A stretch of DNA of 64,000 nt from Nitrobacteraceae bacterium AZCC 2146 (GTDB taxonomy: Bacteria; Pseudomonadota; Alphaproteobacteria; Rhizobiales; Xanthobacteraceae). Under the pieces are notes generated by a model. That model was not told where the DNA came from. It worked only from the letters and a program-made list of their open reading frames with translations, and ran no database searches. This document shows, one piece after another, positions 16,623 to 25,370 of the stretch. The translations under genes were made by a program, and so were the position numbers. Numbering within the stretch: position 1 is the first letter of the stretch; each line of letters begins with the position of its first letter. The stretch is from the NCBI GenBank assembly GCA_036924855.1, contig JBAGRP010000001.1, positions 5,940,001 through 6,004,000 of the forward strand, in the 5' to 3' direction.

Positions 16623-17897
16623 TCAGAGATAGCGTTTCGGATCGAACGGTGCGACCGGGATCTCAGGTTCGCGATCGCCGATGAGTTGGGCCACAACGCG
16701 GCCGGTACGGGCCGAACTCACCAGGCCGACATGGCCGTGGCCAAATGCATAGACGACATTGCGCGAGGCGCGGGAATAGCCGAGGCACGGCCGGCCATCC
16801 GGCATACTCGGCCGGTGTCCGAACCAGGTGCGAATGCGCTCGGCCGGCAAATCCTTCGGCAGCTTAGGAAACATGCCGAACAAATGATCGCGCAGAATCT
16901 CCGCGCGTTTCCAGTTCGGCGCAGCCTCAAGCCCGGCGATCTCGACCTGGCCGGCGGCGCGCAGGCCTCGGTCCGTCCAGTTTATCACCATCTTGGCGTC
17001 GGAGGCCATCATCGAGCTGCGCGGCCCGGTCTCCGCGCCTTCAATCATGACGTGATAGCCGCGCTCGGTTTCCAGCGGCAGGCGATCGCCGATCGAAGCC
17101 GCCAGCGGCTTCGATCGCGCGCCGGCGGCGACAACCACCGCATCGCAGGCGATCTCGCCCTGATCGGTGAGCACCGACATCGGCCTGCCATTCGCCAGCC
17201 GCAGGCCTTTGGCTGTCGCGGTGACAAATTCGGCGCCGAGCGCGCGGGCGTGCGCGGCGAGGGCGGCGACATAGCCGCCGGGATCGCGGCAGCGGCCGGC
17301 TTCCTCGACCAGCACGCCGAACTGATAGCGCGGATGCAGATCCGGCTCGCGCTGACGCATTTCATCGGCGGAGAGCTCCATCCAGGTCACGCCGACGCGC
17401 TTACGAATGCTCCAACCCAGCCTGTCGGCGTCGAACGCCGCGCGCGACGGATAGATGTGCATGACACCCTGACGTTCGATCAGGTGACCGACGCCGGCTT
17501 CCTCGGCGAGCTTCTTGTGCAGGGCTGGCGCGTCGAGCAACAACGGGCGGAGCGCGCGCGCCGTCGCCTCGACCCGCGCTTCGGTCCAGCCCGAGAGCAG
17601 ATACTGCACCAGCCACGGCAACGCCTTCGGCAGATAGCTCCAGCGCACTGCCAGCGGACCCAGCGGATCTTTCAGGAACTTCGGCACCTTTTTCCAGGCT
17701 CCCGGCTCGGCCGGTGGAATCACCGAATGTGTCGAGAGCCAGCCGGCATTGCCATAGCTCGCGGCCTGCTCGCCACCCGGCGTCGCGGGTTCGATGACGG
17801 TGACGCGGTGGCCGTCGCGCAACAACTCGATGGCGCTGACCACGCCGATGGCGCCGGCCCCTATAATGGCGATGTGACGGCCGGAGGGCTGGTTCAT
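16623..17897 (-). CDS. FAD-dependent amino-acid oxidoreductase (DadA/DAAO family)
   Basis: 424 residues. The N-terminal Rossmann motif is IAIIGAGAIGVVSAIELLRDG, with VTVIEPA binding the adenosine ribose. The C-terminal FAD contact is YAFGHGHVGLVSSARTGR. The middle has the DAO fold (ETERGYHVMIEG, WFGHRPSMPDGRPCLGYS). The family oxidises D-amino acids or N-substituted amino acids to imino acids at the membrane face. The ATG overlaps the stop of the ThDP enzyme by four bases. With a racemase downstream and RidA upstream, the set suggests amino-acid oxidation followed by imine clearance. Substrate is not determined. Confidence 0.9.
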   Translation of the reverse strand: MNQPSGRHIAIIGAGAIGVVSAIELLRDGHRVTVIEPATPGGEQAASYGNAGWLSTHSVIPPAEPGAWKKVPKFLKDPLGPLAVRWSYLPKALPWLVQYLLSGWTEARVEATARALRPLLLDAPALHKKLAEEAGVGHLIERQGVMHIYPSRAAFDADRLGWSIRKRVGVTWMELSADEMRQREPDLHPRYQFGVLVEEAGRCRDPGGYVAALAAHARALGAEFVTATAKGLRLANGRPMSVLTDQGEIACDAVVVAAGARSKPLAASIGDRLPLETERGYHVMIEGAETGPRSSMMASDAKMVINWTDRGLRAAGQVEIAGLEAAPNWKRAEILRDHLFGMFPKLPKDLPAERIRTWFGHRPSMPDGRPCLGYSRASRNVVYAFGHGHVGLVSSARTGRVVAQLIGDREPEIPVAPFDPKRYL

Positions 17898-19567
17898 TGG
17901 GCAGCAACCTGATGTGACACGAAATCCTTCGCATGGGATTGCGCGCGCGGGTCGAGCAAACAGTGCAGGATCGCGGGCTTGCCGGAGGCCAGCGCGCGTT
18001 CGAACGCCGGTGCAAATTCCTCGGTGCGCGCGACGCGCTCGCCGTGCCCGCCGAATGCCTTGGCATAAAGCGCGAAGTCCGGATTCTGCAACTGGGTGCC
18101 GACCACGCGGCCGGGGTAGTCACGTTCCTGGTGCATGCGGATGGTGCCGTACTGAGCATTGTCGACGACGATCACGACGATCGCGGCTGCATATTGTACG
18201 GCGGTGGCGAACTCCTGACCATTCATCAGGAAACAGCCGTCGCCGGCAAATGCCACCACCACGCGCTCCGGATGCTGGCGCTTGGCGATCACCGCCGCCG
18301 GCACGCCATAACCCATCGACCCGGAGGTCGGTGCGAGCTGCGCGGCAAAGGTGTGGAAGCGATGAAAGCGATGCAGCCAGCCGGCATAGTTGCCGGCGCC
18401 GTTGCAGACGATGGCATCCTTCGGCAGCCGATCGCGCAGCCACGCCACCACCGCGCCGTACTGGAAGTCGCCGGGCAGTGTGCGCGGCGTTGCGGTCCAG
18501 TCGAGATAGTCGGCGTGCGCCTGTGCTGCTTGGCCGGACCAGACCGGCGCGGCAGTAGGCTTCAGATCGTGGAGCGCGGCAGCGAACGCCGCAGGGTTCG
18601 CCTGGATGGCGAGCTGCGGCTGATAGACACGACCGAGCTCTTCCGCGCCCGGATGAACGTGGACCAGCTTCTGCTGCGGCGTCGGGATCTCGAACAGCGT
18701 ATAGGATGAGGACGGCATTTCCGACATGCGGCCGCCGACCAGAAGAATCAGGTCGGCATTGGCGACGCGGGTTTTCAGCCGGGCGTCCGGGCCGATGCCA
18801 AGGTCGCCGGCATAGTTCGGATGCTCCGCCGGAAACAGCGAGGCGCGACGAAACGACGTCGCCACTGGCAGGTCGAAACGTTCGGCAAAGCGCGCGATCG
18901 CGGCGCAACCATCGGCGTTCCACCCCGAGCCGCCGAGGATGACGATCGGCCGCTTCGCCGCGGCCAGCATGTCGCCGAGCGTGGCGATATCGGCGGGTGC
19001 CGGCCACGCCTTCGCCGGCTCGACGCGCGGCGCATCCACGGCGGCAGCCTGCTCGGTCAGCATGTTTTCGGGCAGCGAAATTACCACCGGACCGGGCCGG
19101 CCCTGCATGGCAATGCGAAATGCGCGTGCCACCAATTCCGGGATGCGATCCGGCCGGTCGATCTCGACCACCCATTTCGCCAGCGTTCCGAACACCGCCT
19201 TGTAGTCGACCTCCTGGAACGCCTCGCGGTCGCGCATGCCGGTGTCGACCTGACCGATGAACAGGACCATCGGCGTCGAATCCTGCATGGCGATGTGCAC
19301 GCCATGGCTGGCATTGGTGGCGCCCGGGCCGCGCGTGACGAAACAGATGCCCGGCCGTCCGGTCAGCTTGCCATAGGCCTCGGCCATCATCGCGGCGCCG
19401 CCTTCGGCGCGGCAGATCACGACGTCGATCGGGCTGTCGTGCAGCGCGTCCAGCGCAGCGAGATAGCTTTCGCCGGGCACGCAGGTGACGCGCTCGACGC
19501 CCTGCAGCACGAGCTGATCGACCAGTATCTGGCCGCCGGTGCGGCTGTTGAGTGGCGGCTTGGTCAT
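17894..19567 (-). CDS. Thiamine-diphosphate-dependent enzyme (acetolactate synthase-like)
   Basis: 557 residues with the three-domain POX/ALS fold. The N-terminal Pyr domain carries the activating Glu in CRAEGGAAMMAEAYG. The central Rossmann-like domain includes RPIVILGGSGWNADG. The C-terminal PP domain has the ThDP motif FAGDGCFLMNGQEFATA ending IVVDNAQYG. It cleaves or joins a 2-keto acid. A biosynthetic ALS would have a small subunit beside it; there is none, and its neighbours are an aminotransferase and an amino-acid oxidase, so a catabolic 2-oxoacid decarboxylase/lyase role is more likely. It overlaps both flanking genes by four bases. Confidence 0.85.
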   Translation of the reverse strand: MTKPPLNSRTGGQILVDQLVLQGVERVTCVPGESYLAALDALHDSPIDVVICRAEGGAAMMAEAYGKLTGRPGICFVTRGPGATNASHGVHIAMQDSTPMVLFIGQVDTGMRDREAFQEVDYKAVFGTLAKWVVEIDRPDRIPELVARAFRIAMQGRPGPVVISLPENMLTEQAAAVDAPRVEPAKAWPAPADIATLGDMLAAAKRPIVILGGSGWNADGCAAIARFAERFDLPVATSFRRASLFPAEHPNYAGDLGIGPDARLKTRVANADLILLVGGRMSEMPSSSYTLFEIPTPQQKLVHVHPGAEELGRVYQPQLAIQANPAAFAAALHDLKPTAAPVWSGQAAQAHADYLDWTATPRTLPGDFQYGAVVAWLRDRLPKDAIVCNGAGNYAGWLHRFHRFHTFAAQLAPTSGSMGYGVPAAVIAKRQHPERVVVAFAGDGCFLMNGQEFATAVQYAAAIVVIVVDNAQYGTIRMHQERDYPGRVVGTQLQNPDFALYAKAFGGHGERVARTEEFAPAFERALASGKPAILHCLLDPRAQSHAKDFVSHQVAAQ

Positions 19568-20817
19568 GACAACTCCCTGGCGGCTGCCGCAATGCGTCCG
19601 ATCGCCTCGATGAGATTCGCTTCGGAAGCTGCATAGGACAGGCGGATATACGGCGCGAGCCCGAAGCAGCTGCCGGGCACCACGGCGACATTATGCCGTT
19701 CGAGCAGATAGCGACAGAACGCAGCGTCGCTGTCGATCACGGTGCCGTCGGCAGCACGGCTGCCGATCAATCCGGCGCAATTTGCGAAGACATAGAAGGC
19801 GCCTTCCGGGCGGCGACAGCTTATGCCGTCGATGGCGTTGAGCCCGTCGACCACGATATCGCGGCGACGCTGGAACGCGATGCGGCGTTCGAGCAGAAAG
19901 TCCTGCGGTCCGGTCAACGCGGCGACGGCAGCGGCCTGGCTGATCGACGACGGATTGGTGGTGCTCTGGCTCTGCACGACCGCCATGGCGGCGATCAGTT
20001 CCTTCGGACCGCCGCCATAGCCGAGACGCCAGCCGGTCATGGCATAGGCCTTGGAGACGCCGTTCACGGTCAGCGTGCGGCTCTTCAGGCTCGGCTCGAG
20101 TTGCGCCGGGGTGACGAAGGGCAGGTCATCGTAGATAAGGTGTTCATAGATGTCGTCGGCGATCAGCCAGACATGCGGATGGCGCTTCAGCACATCGAGA
20201 ATCGGCCGCAACAGCGCTTCCGAATAGGCGGCCCCGGTCGGATTGGACGGCGAGTTCAGCAGCAGCCAACGGGTGCGCGCTGTGATCGCGGCTTCGAGAT
20301 CGGCGGCATCGAGGCGAAACCCGTTCTCCTCGCGGCAGACTACATTGACCGGGCTGCCGTCCGCGATCAGCACCATGTCGGCATAGCTGGTCCAGTAGGG
20401 GGCGGCAAGGATCACCTCGTCCCCGGCATTGAGCGTCGCCATGAAGGCGTTGTGGATGACTTGCTTGGCCCCCGCGCCCGCGGTGATCTCGTCGGCGGCG
20501 TAGATCAGGCCGTTCTCGCGATTGAATTTGCCGGCGATCGCCGCCTTCAGCTCAGCCGTGCCGTCGAGCACCGTATATTTGGTCTGGCCCGCGCGAATGG
20601 CCCGCTCGGCCGCCGCCTTGGCATGGTCCGGCGTATCGAAGTCGGGCTCGCCGGCGCCGAGCACGATCACAGGCCGGCCTTCGCGCTTGAGCCGGGTGGC
20701 GGTGGCGCCGATCCGCAGGATTTCCGAGACACCGATCGAGCGGAGACGCCGCGCGGACCGGAAGCCCGGCTCCGGCAGCGGCGTCGACACCGTAAGTGCC
20801 TCTGACGAGAACGACAT
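19564..20817 (-). CDS. PLP-dependent class I/II aminotransferase (AspC-like)
   Basis: 417 residues of fold-type I. Visible hallmarks are VLGAGEPDFDTPDHA near the N-terminus, NSPSNPTGAAYS (Asn of the PLP pocket), WLIADDIYEHLIYDD (Asp contacting the pyridine N) and the Schiff-base lysine in NGVSKAYAMTGWRLGY, with the C-terminal RLSYAAS arginine that binds the substrate carboxylate. The enzyme would convert the imported amino acid to a 2-oxo acid for the ThDP enzyme that follows. The ATG overlap downstream (ATGA) indicates coupling. Exact amino acid unknown. Confidence 0.9.
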   Translation of the reverse strand: MSFSSEALTVSTPLPEPGFRSARRLRSIGVSEILRIGATATRLKREGRPVIVLGAGEPDFDTPDHAKAAAERAIRAGQTKYTVLDGTAELKAAIAGKFNRENGLIYAADEITAGAGAKQVIHNAFMATLNAGDEVILAAPYWTSYADMVLIADGSPVNVVCREENGFRLDAADLEAAITARTRWLLLNSPSNPTGAAYSEALLRPILDVLKRHPHVWLIADDIYEHLIYDDLPFVTPAQLEPSLKSRTLTVNGVSKAYAMTGWRLGYGGGPKELIAAMAVVQSQSTTNPSSISQAAAVAALTGPQDFLLERRIAFQRRRDIVVDGLNAIDGISCRRPEGAFYVFANCAGLIGSRAADGTVIDSDAAFCRYLLERHNVAVVPGSCFGLAPYIRLSYAASEANLIEAIGRIAAAARELS

Positions 20818-20862
20818 GAAACCTCCTGACGTCGACGCGCGCGGCGTCGTGCAGCAGCGCCT

Positions 20863-21213
20863 TCAGCGCGCCGCGATCACCACGATCTCGACGCGATAGG
20901 CGGGATCGGCCAGTTCGACCTTGCCGCAACAGCGTGTCGGCGTGTCGCCCGGCACCACCCAGGCATCGTAGACCGAGTTCATGGCTTCGAAATCGTCCAT
21001 GCTCTTGAGCCAGATCTGCACGCTGAGCGCGCGGGATTTGTCGGTACCGGCGCGCGCCAGCATGTCATCGACCTTGGCGAGCGCCTCGCGAGTTTGGCTG
21101 GCGATATCCCCGCTCTTGTCGTCGGCCACTTGCCCGGCGAGGAAAACCAGATCGCCGAACACCGAAGCGCGGCTGCGGCGGGCATTCTGATCGATGCGAA
21201 CGATGGTCGACAT
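20863..21213 (-). CDS. RidA family (YjgF/YER057c/UK114) protein
   Basis: 116 residues from the ATG at 21211-21213. The frame extends to 21267 but overlaps the next gene. RidA landmarks are GDLVFLAGQVADD, the trimer-core SVQIWLKSMDDFEAMN, and PTRCCGKVELAD with the conserved Arg followed by VEIVVIAA. RidA proteins hydrolyse reactive enamine/imine intermediates released by PLP enzymes and amino-acid oxidases. This copy sits in an operon with both an aminotransferase and an FAD amino-acid oxidase, so a dedicated deaminase role is likely. Confidence 0.9.
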   Translation of the reverse strand: MSTIVRIDQNARRSRASVFGDLVFLAGQVADDKSGDIASQTREALAKVDDMLARAGTDKSRALSVQIWLKSMDDFEAMNSVYDAWVVPGDTPTRCCGKVELADPAYRVEIVVIAAR

Positions 21214-21236
21214 GGCGCGTATTCCTTCTGCGACCT

Positions 21237-22154
21237 TTAGTGGCCGGTGGTGACGATGCGGCGGCAATGATCGAGCGCTGCCCCAATGAGATTGTCGCTG
21301 GCTTCCGGCGTGCGGAACGCGGAGTGGGCGGACAGCGTGACGTTTGGCAGCGTGGTCAGCACGTGGCCGGCCGGCAGCGGCTCGGTGACGAACACGTCGA
21401 GACCGGCGTGACCGATATGACCGGAGCGCAGCGCCTCGACCATCGCGGCTTCGTCGACCACGGCGCCGCGCGCGGTATTGATCAGGATGGCGCCTGGACG
21501 CATCGCTTCAATGCGCTTGGCTGACAGGAAATTACTGGTGTCGTCATTGAGCAACAGATGCAGCGAGACCACGTGGCTGTCGGCGAGCAGATGTTCGAGC
21601 GCGACGAATTCGACGCCGGGATGGGTCTTCGGCGTCCGGTTCCACGCCAGCACCTTCATGCCGGAGCCGGCCGCGATCCGCGCGACTTCCGCCGCGATGC
21701 CGCCGAAGCCGATCAGGCCGATGGTTTTGCCGGTCAGTTCGATGCCGTCGCTGCGCAACCAGTTGCCGGCGCGCATCTCGCGGTCCATGCGGGCAAAGCC
21801 CTTGGCGGCAGACCACATCAGCGCGATGGCGCATTCGGCCACCGCGGTGTCGCCATAGCCCTTGATGATGTGTACGGCGATCCCGAGTTCGGCGAGCGCC
21901 TCGGGATTCATATAGCTGCGCGCGCCGGTGCCGAGAAACACCACGTGCTTCAGGCTATGGCACTGCTTGGCGATCTCCGCCGGCAAATGGGTATGGTCGA
22001 CGATGGCGATCTCGGCCCCGCCGAGTACAGCCGGCAGATCGTCCGAAGTCACCGACGGATTGCGGTTGACGACGATCTTGGGGTCGTTCGTTCGGATCAG
22101 TTTTTCAGTGACCGCCGCAAGGGTGTCATTGGCGTCGACAAATACGGCTCGCAA
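21237..22154 (-). CDS. D-isomer-specific 2-hydroxyacid dehydrogenase
   Basis: 305 residues with NAD-binding GLIGFGGIAAEVARIAAGSG and the three catalytic positions: Arg in LINTARGAVVDE, Glu in LDVFVTEPLPAG and His in LSAHSAFRTPEA. It reduces a 2-oxo acid or oxidises a D-2-hydroxy acid in the cytosol. It is the first gene of the minus-strand operon. The start is a TTG (22152-22154) preceded by GGAGAG at good spacing. A strong GC hairpin lies in the leader at 22189-22207. The slightly short length (family about 310-330) is within range. Confidence 0.88.
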   Translation of the reverse strand: MRAVFVDANDTLAAVTEKLIRTNDPKIVVNRNPSVTSDDLPAVLGGAEIAIVDHTHLPAEIAKQCHSLKHVVFLGTGARSYMNPEALAELGIAVHIIKGYGDTAVAECAIALMWSAAKGFARMDREMRAGNWLRSDGIELTGKTIGLIGFGGIAAEVARIAAGSGMKVLAWNRTPKTHPGVEFVALEHLLADSHVVSLHLLLNDDTSNFLSAKRIEAMRPGAILINTARGAVVDEAAMVEALRSGHIGHAGLDVFVTEPLPAGHVLTTLPNVTLSAHSAFRTPEASDNLIGAALDHCRRIVTTGH

Positions 22155-22188
22155 CGGTCTCTCCTCATTATTCTGAACTGATCGCTCC

Positions 22189-22207
22189 CGCCGGCCCTAA
22201 GCCGGCG
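22189..22207. other. GC-rich hairpin in the operon leader
   Basis: CGCCGGC-CCTAA-GCCGGCG forms a perfect 7-bp stem with a 5-nt loop, about 35 bases upstream of the TTG start of the dehydrogenase gene. It has no following T run on the minus strand, so it is not a standard terminator. It may stabilise the leader or affect translation. Confidence 0.4.
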
Positions 22208-22229
22208 CGCGGCTCGTCTGTACCTAATA

Positions 22230-22241
22230 CTGTATTCAGAT
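22230..22241 (-). promoter_or_regulatory. Operator-like word, left copy
   Basis: CTGTATTCAGAT, itself nearly palindromic (CTGTATTCAG). It is the exact reverse complement of the word at 22385-22396. It sits in the promoter side of the minus-strand operon and fits a dimeric GntR-type regulator; the candidate is the GntR protein at 15024-15728. Confidence 0.5.
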
Positions 22242-22384
22242 TTGAATTCTAATAGCAAGAGTGGTTGCGGGACACTCAATGCAGTCAAAATAGGCGGATA
22301 TACCGAGGATTTGCTCATAATCCGGGCACCTCAAGGGCGTGCCGTCGGCGTAATCATTTTTACAAAACTTCGTATTGCATTTCG

Positions 22385-22396
22385 ATCTGAATACAG
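22385..22396 (+). promoter_or_regulatory. Operator-like word, right copy
   Basis: ATCTGAATACAG, an inverted duplicate of the left word, 64 bases upstream of the binding-protein start. The two copies, 155 bases apart, flank the divergent promoters and could co-regulate operon and importer. Confidence 0.5.
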
Positions 22397-22459
22397 AAAT
22401 AGTTTGGTCGGCCCATGGGCAAGAACGCCGGGGGCGCAGATTTCAGCGGGGTTCAGACC

Positions 22460-23317
22460 ATGAATCGTAGGGATGCTTTCACGACTGTCGCACTGGCCGG
22501 CGTTGCAATGGCTGCCGGACTTGAACTCGCTGCCGCCCAGACGGCAGCAACTCCGGCCGCGTCGGCAGGCTCCACGCTGGAGCGGATCAAGCGCAACGGC
22601 GTGCTGCGCGTCGCCGTCATCGTCGGCCAGGAGCCGTACTTCCACAAGGACTTGCCGACAGGCAAATGGTCGGGGGCCTGCATCGACATGGCGAACGACA
22701 TCGCCGCCAAGCTGAGTGCGAAGGTCGAGGTGGTCGAATCCACCTGGGGCAACCAGATCCTGGATCTGCAGGGCGATAAGGTGGATCTCGCCTTCGCCGT
22801 GAACCCGACGCCGGAGCGCGCGCTGGTCATCGATTTTTCGACCCCCATCCTGGTCCATTCCTTCACGGTCATCACCCGCAAGGGCTTTGCCAAACCGCTG
22901 ACCTGGGAAGAGATCAACAAGCCTGAGGTCAAGATCGCAGTCGATATCGGTTCGACCCACGACCTGATTGCACGACGTTATTGCCCGAAGGCCACGATCC
23001 TCGGCTTCAAGAATCGCGATGAGGCGATCCTAGCGGTGGCGACCGGCCGTGCCGATTGCAACGTTTCGCTCGCCGTGCTCGCAGTCTCCACGCTGAAAAA
23101 GAATCCGAATCTCGGCGAACTGGCGATCCCGCGGCCGTTGCTGACGCTGCCGACCAACATGGGCATTCGTGCGGAGTCCGATCGCCGCTATAAAGACTTC
23201 CTCAGCGCCTGGGCGGACTATAACCGGGCCATGGGTCAAACCCGGGAATGGATGCTGAAAGGCTTCGAGGTGATTGGTCTCACGGTGGAGGACATTCCAC
23301 CCGAAGTGCAGTTCTGA
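22460..23317 (+). CDS. Polar amino-acid ABC transporter substrate-binding protein
   Basis: 285 residues from the ATG at 22460. A signal peptide is clear: MNRRDAFTTVALAGVAMAAG, then ELAAAQ. The mature part is an SBP_bac_3 fold (LRVAVIVGQEPYFHKDLPTG, GACIDMANDIAAKLSAK, DLAFAVNPTPERALVIDFST), the family that binds polar amino acids, opines and similar compounds in the periplasm. The permease and ATPase follow immediately. The divergent operon contains an aminotransferase, a racemase and an amino-acid oxidase, so the ligand is probably an amino acid catabolised by that operon. Confidence 0.92.
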   Translation: MNRRDAFTTVALAGVAMAAGLELAAAQTAATPAASAGSTLERIKRNGVLRVAVIVGQEPYFHKDLPTGKWSGACIDMANDIAAKLSAKVEVVESTWGNQILDLQGDKVDLAFAVNPTPERALVIDFSTPILVHSFTVITRKGFAKPLTWEEINKPEVKIAVDIGSTHDLIARRYCPKATILGFKNRDEAILAVATGRADCNVSLAVLAVSTLKKNPNLGELAIPRPLLTLPTNMGIRAESDRRYKDFLSAWADYNRAMGQTREWMLKGFEVIGLTVEDIPPEVQF

Positions 23318-23330
23318 CGAGCATTCGACC

Positions 23331-23993
23331 ATGTATGCGTGGGACTTCGCAGCGCTGAAGCCCTATTGGGGCCTGATCTGGCAAGGGCTCGGCGTCACCG
23401 TACTTTATACGGTGATCACGGTGCTTGCTGGTCTCGCGATCGGGCTTGCTGCCGGCATCCTGCGCACCACCGCGCCACGCTGGGTTTCGATCCCGTTGCG
23501 CGGTTACATCGAAGTGTTCCGATGCACGCCGCTGCTGGTGCAACTGGTCTGGGTCTACTACGCCCTGCCGGTGCTGATCGGCGTCGACATGTCGGCGACC
23601 ACGGCCTGCTTCCTCACGCTCTCGCTCTATGCCGGCTCGTTCTACGCCGAGATTTTTCGTGGCGGTATCGAGGCGATCGATCGGGGCCAGTGGGAGGCCG
23701 GCCACGCCATCGGCATGCGGCAGGGCCGGATATTTCGGCGCATCATCCTTCCGCAGGCGGTTCAGGTGATGGTGCCGTCGCTGATCAACCAGACCATCAT
23801 GCAACTCAAGAACACCTCGCTGGTGTCGACCGTCGCGGTCGGCGACTTGCTGTATCAGGGCTCGGTGATCACGGCGGCGAGCTATCGGCCGCTGGAGGTC
23901 TACACCACCATCGCCGTGCTTTACTTCGTCGTGCTGTTTCCGCTCACCCTCGTCGCCGATCAGGTCGAGCAACGCCTGGGAGCGCACCGATGA
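23331..23993 (+). CDS. Amino-acid ABC transporter permease (HisM/GlnP type)
   Basis: 220 residues with about five membrane helices. The cytoplasmic EAA loop [20 protein letters not shown] contacts the ATPase. [18 protein letters not shown] is the conserved end of the polar amino-acid permease family. I chose the ATG at 23331, just after the binding-protein gene, over an overlapping upstream frame start. The stop overlaps the ATPase start (ATGA). A single permease gene suggests a homodimeric channel. Confidence 0.93.
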   Translation: MYAWDFAALKPYWGLIWQGLGVTVLYTVITVLAGLAIGLAAGILRTTAPRWVSIPLRGYIEVFRCTPLLVQLVWVYYALPVLIGVDMSATTACFLTLSLYAGSFYAEIFRGGIEAIDRGQWEAGHAIGMRQGRIFRRIILPQAVQVMVPSLINQTIMQLKNTSLVSTVAVGDLLYQGSVITAASYRPLEVYTTIAVLYFVVLFPLTLVADQVEQRLGAHR

Positions 23994-24763
23994 CACAAGC
24001 GCCGCCGATCCTCGTCGCGAGCGATATCCAGAAGGCCTTCGGTGCCAACCAAGTGCTGAAAGGCGTGTCGCTGTCTGTCGCGCGCGGCGAAGTCGTGACG
24101 CTGATCGGCGCCAGCGGCTCCGGCAAGTCGACGTTCCTGCGCTGCCTGAATCTGCTGGAGTTACCGCAGGCCGGAGAACTCGCGATCGGCCCGCATCACT
24201 TCACATTCGGCGACGGCGGGCGCGAGCCCGACAAAAAGCAGCTGGCACTGCTGCGCCGCGATGCCGGCATGGTGTTTCAGCACTTTAACCTGTTCCCGCA
24301 CATGTCGGCGCTCGACAACGTCATCGAAGGCCCGGTGCAGGTGAAGAACATGGCCAGGGCCGAGGCTAGAGAACTTGGCCGCGACCTGCTCGCCAAGGTC
24401 GGTCTCGCCGACAAGGCGAATAGTTTTCCGAGCCGGCTGTCCGGCGGGCAGAAGCAGCGCGTGGCGATCGCGCGTGCGCTCGCCATGAAGCCCGATGTGA
24501 TGCTGTTCGACGAGGTGACCTCGGCGCTCGATCCGGAACTCGTGGGAGAAGTTCTTGCGGTGATCGGCAATCTCGCCGCCGAGGGCATGACCATGATCCT
24601 GGTGACCCACGAAATGGCTTTCGCCGCCGATGTTTCCAATCGCGTCGGGTTCATGAGCGAAGGCGTGATGGCGGAGATCGGTGCCGCTGCAGACGTGATA
24701 CACCGACCGCAGAATCCTCGGCTGGTCGCATTCCTGAATCGATTTCACCAGCGGGCGATTTGA
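23990..24763 (+). CDS. Amino-acid ABC transporter ATP-binding protein (GlnQ/HisP type)
   Basis: 257 residues with Walker [21 protein letters not shown]-loop [12 protein letters not shown], signature [15 protein letters not shown], Walker [16 protein letters not shown] and switch His VTHEM. The [11 protein letters not shown] variant is typical of polar amino-acid importers. It powers the permease encoded just upstream, with which it overlaps. It is the last gene of the importer operon; an IS3 scar begins immediately after its stop. Confidence 0.95.
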   Translation: MTQAPPILVASDIQKAFGANQVLKGVSLSVARGEVVTLIGASGSGKSTFLRCLNLLELPQAGELAIGPHHFTFGDGGREPDKKQLALLRRDAGMVFQHFNLFPHMSALDNVIEGPVQVKNMARAEARELGRDLLAKVGLADKANSFPSRLSGGQKQRVAIARALAMKPDVMLFDEVTSALDPELVGEVLAVIGNLAAEGMTMILVTHEMAFAADVSNRVGFMSEGVMAEIGAAADVIHRPQNPRLVAFLNRFHQRAI

Positions 24764-25046
24764 ACTGCAAGCGGACCCACCGGCTGTATCGCGATGAAGG
24801 GCTCTCGATCAGGTCGAAATTGCCGAAGCGCAAGCGGGCCTGGCGCTAACGCTCGGGTCGGCCGGCGATCGCCGGCTCGAACCAATGCTGGGCCATGGAC
24901 TTCATGTCGGACGCATTGTTCGACGGCCGCCCGTTCCGGCTCTTGACTGTTGTCGATTGCCACACGCGAGAATCGCCTGCGATCGTTCCGAGAACGAATT
25001 TGAGAACCTTCCAGGTCGTCGATGTCCTTCATCTCGAACCGTAACT
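24764..25046 (+). pseudogene. IS3-family transposase (orfB) remnant
   Basis: Directly after the ATPase stop the same strand reads CKRTHRLYRDEGLSIRSKL and PKRKRAWR, then a TAA stop, then NQCWAMDFMSDALFDGRPF and RLLTVVDCHTRESPAIV. These are the HTH_21-like and DDE-core start (catalytic Asp in MDFM) of IS3 orfB transposases. An in-frame stop and loss of the rest make it dead. No terminal repeats were recognised. The element abuts the importer operon so closely that it may have replaced its 3' flank. Confidence 0.8.
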
Positions 25047-25370
25047 CGCTAAAATCCCTAACCTCGTGCGGGACAACTGTGAATTGAGCTCACGATGTCG
25101 TGCGGCGTGCCCTTCTTGCCGACGAAGGAGGGTTTCGCGCGCAGCCACTGCTCGAAAGATCGGCGCGTGATATCTCTTTCGATGGCGCAAAATGTGGCGA
25201 TGTGCTTGTGCGCCTCGATCGCCATAGTTGCTGGGCCAGGGGTCGCGCGTTCGCAGAAGTTGCGCCGCATAGGTGTCCAGCAAATTGTTCGATGCATCCC
25301 GCGTGCACAGTCACTGGCATGGAAATTGCTCCACCGTTGGCTTAGTTCGCTCAGTTAGCGGCGCGGAGAT
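25047..25370. other. Intergenic stretch before the hydantoinase operon
   Basis: A minus-strand open frame (25058-25297, with IEAHKHIATFCAIERDITRRS) has protein-like composition but matches no family I can name. It may be a relic. The promoter for hyuA must lie in the last hundred bases. Confidence 0.35.

Noticed and set aside
16686..17912. A 408-residue open frame on the plus strand opposite the FAD oxidoreductase
   Set aside because: It is the antisense shadow of a well-conserved gene; His/Arg/Gly-rich composition, no motif and no ribosome-binding site.
19693..20805. A 370-residue plus-strand frame opposite the aminotransferase
   Set aside because: Shadow frame; the minus strand carries all the PLP motifs.
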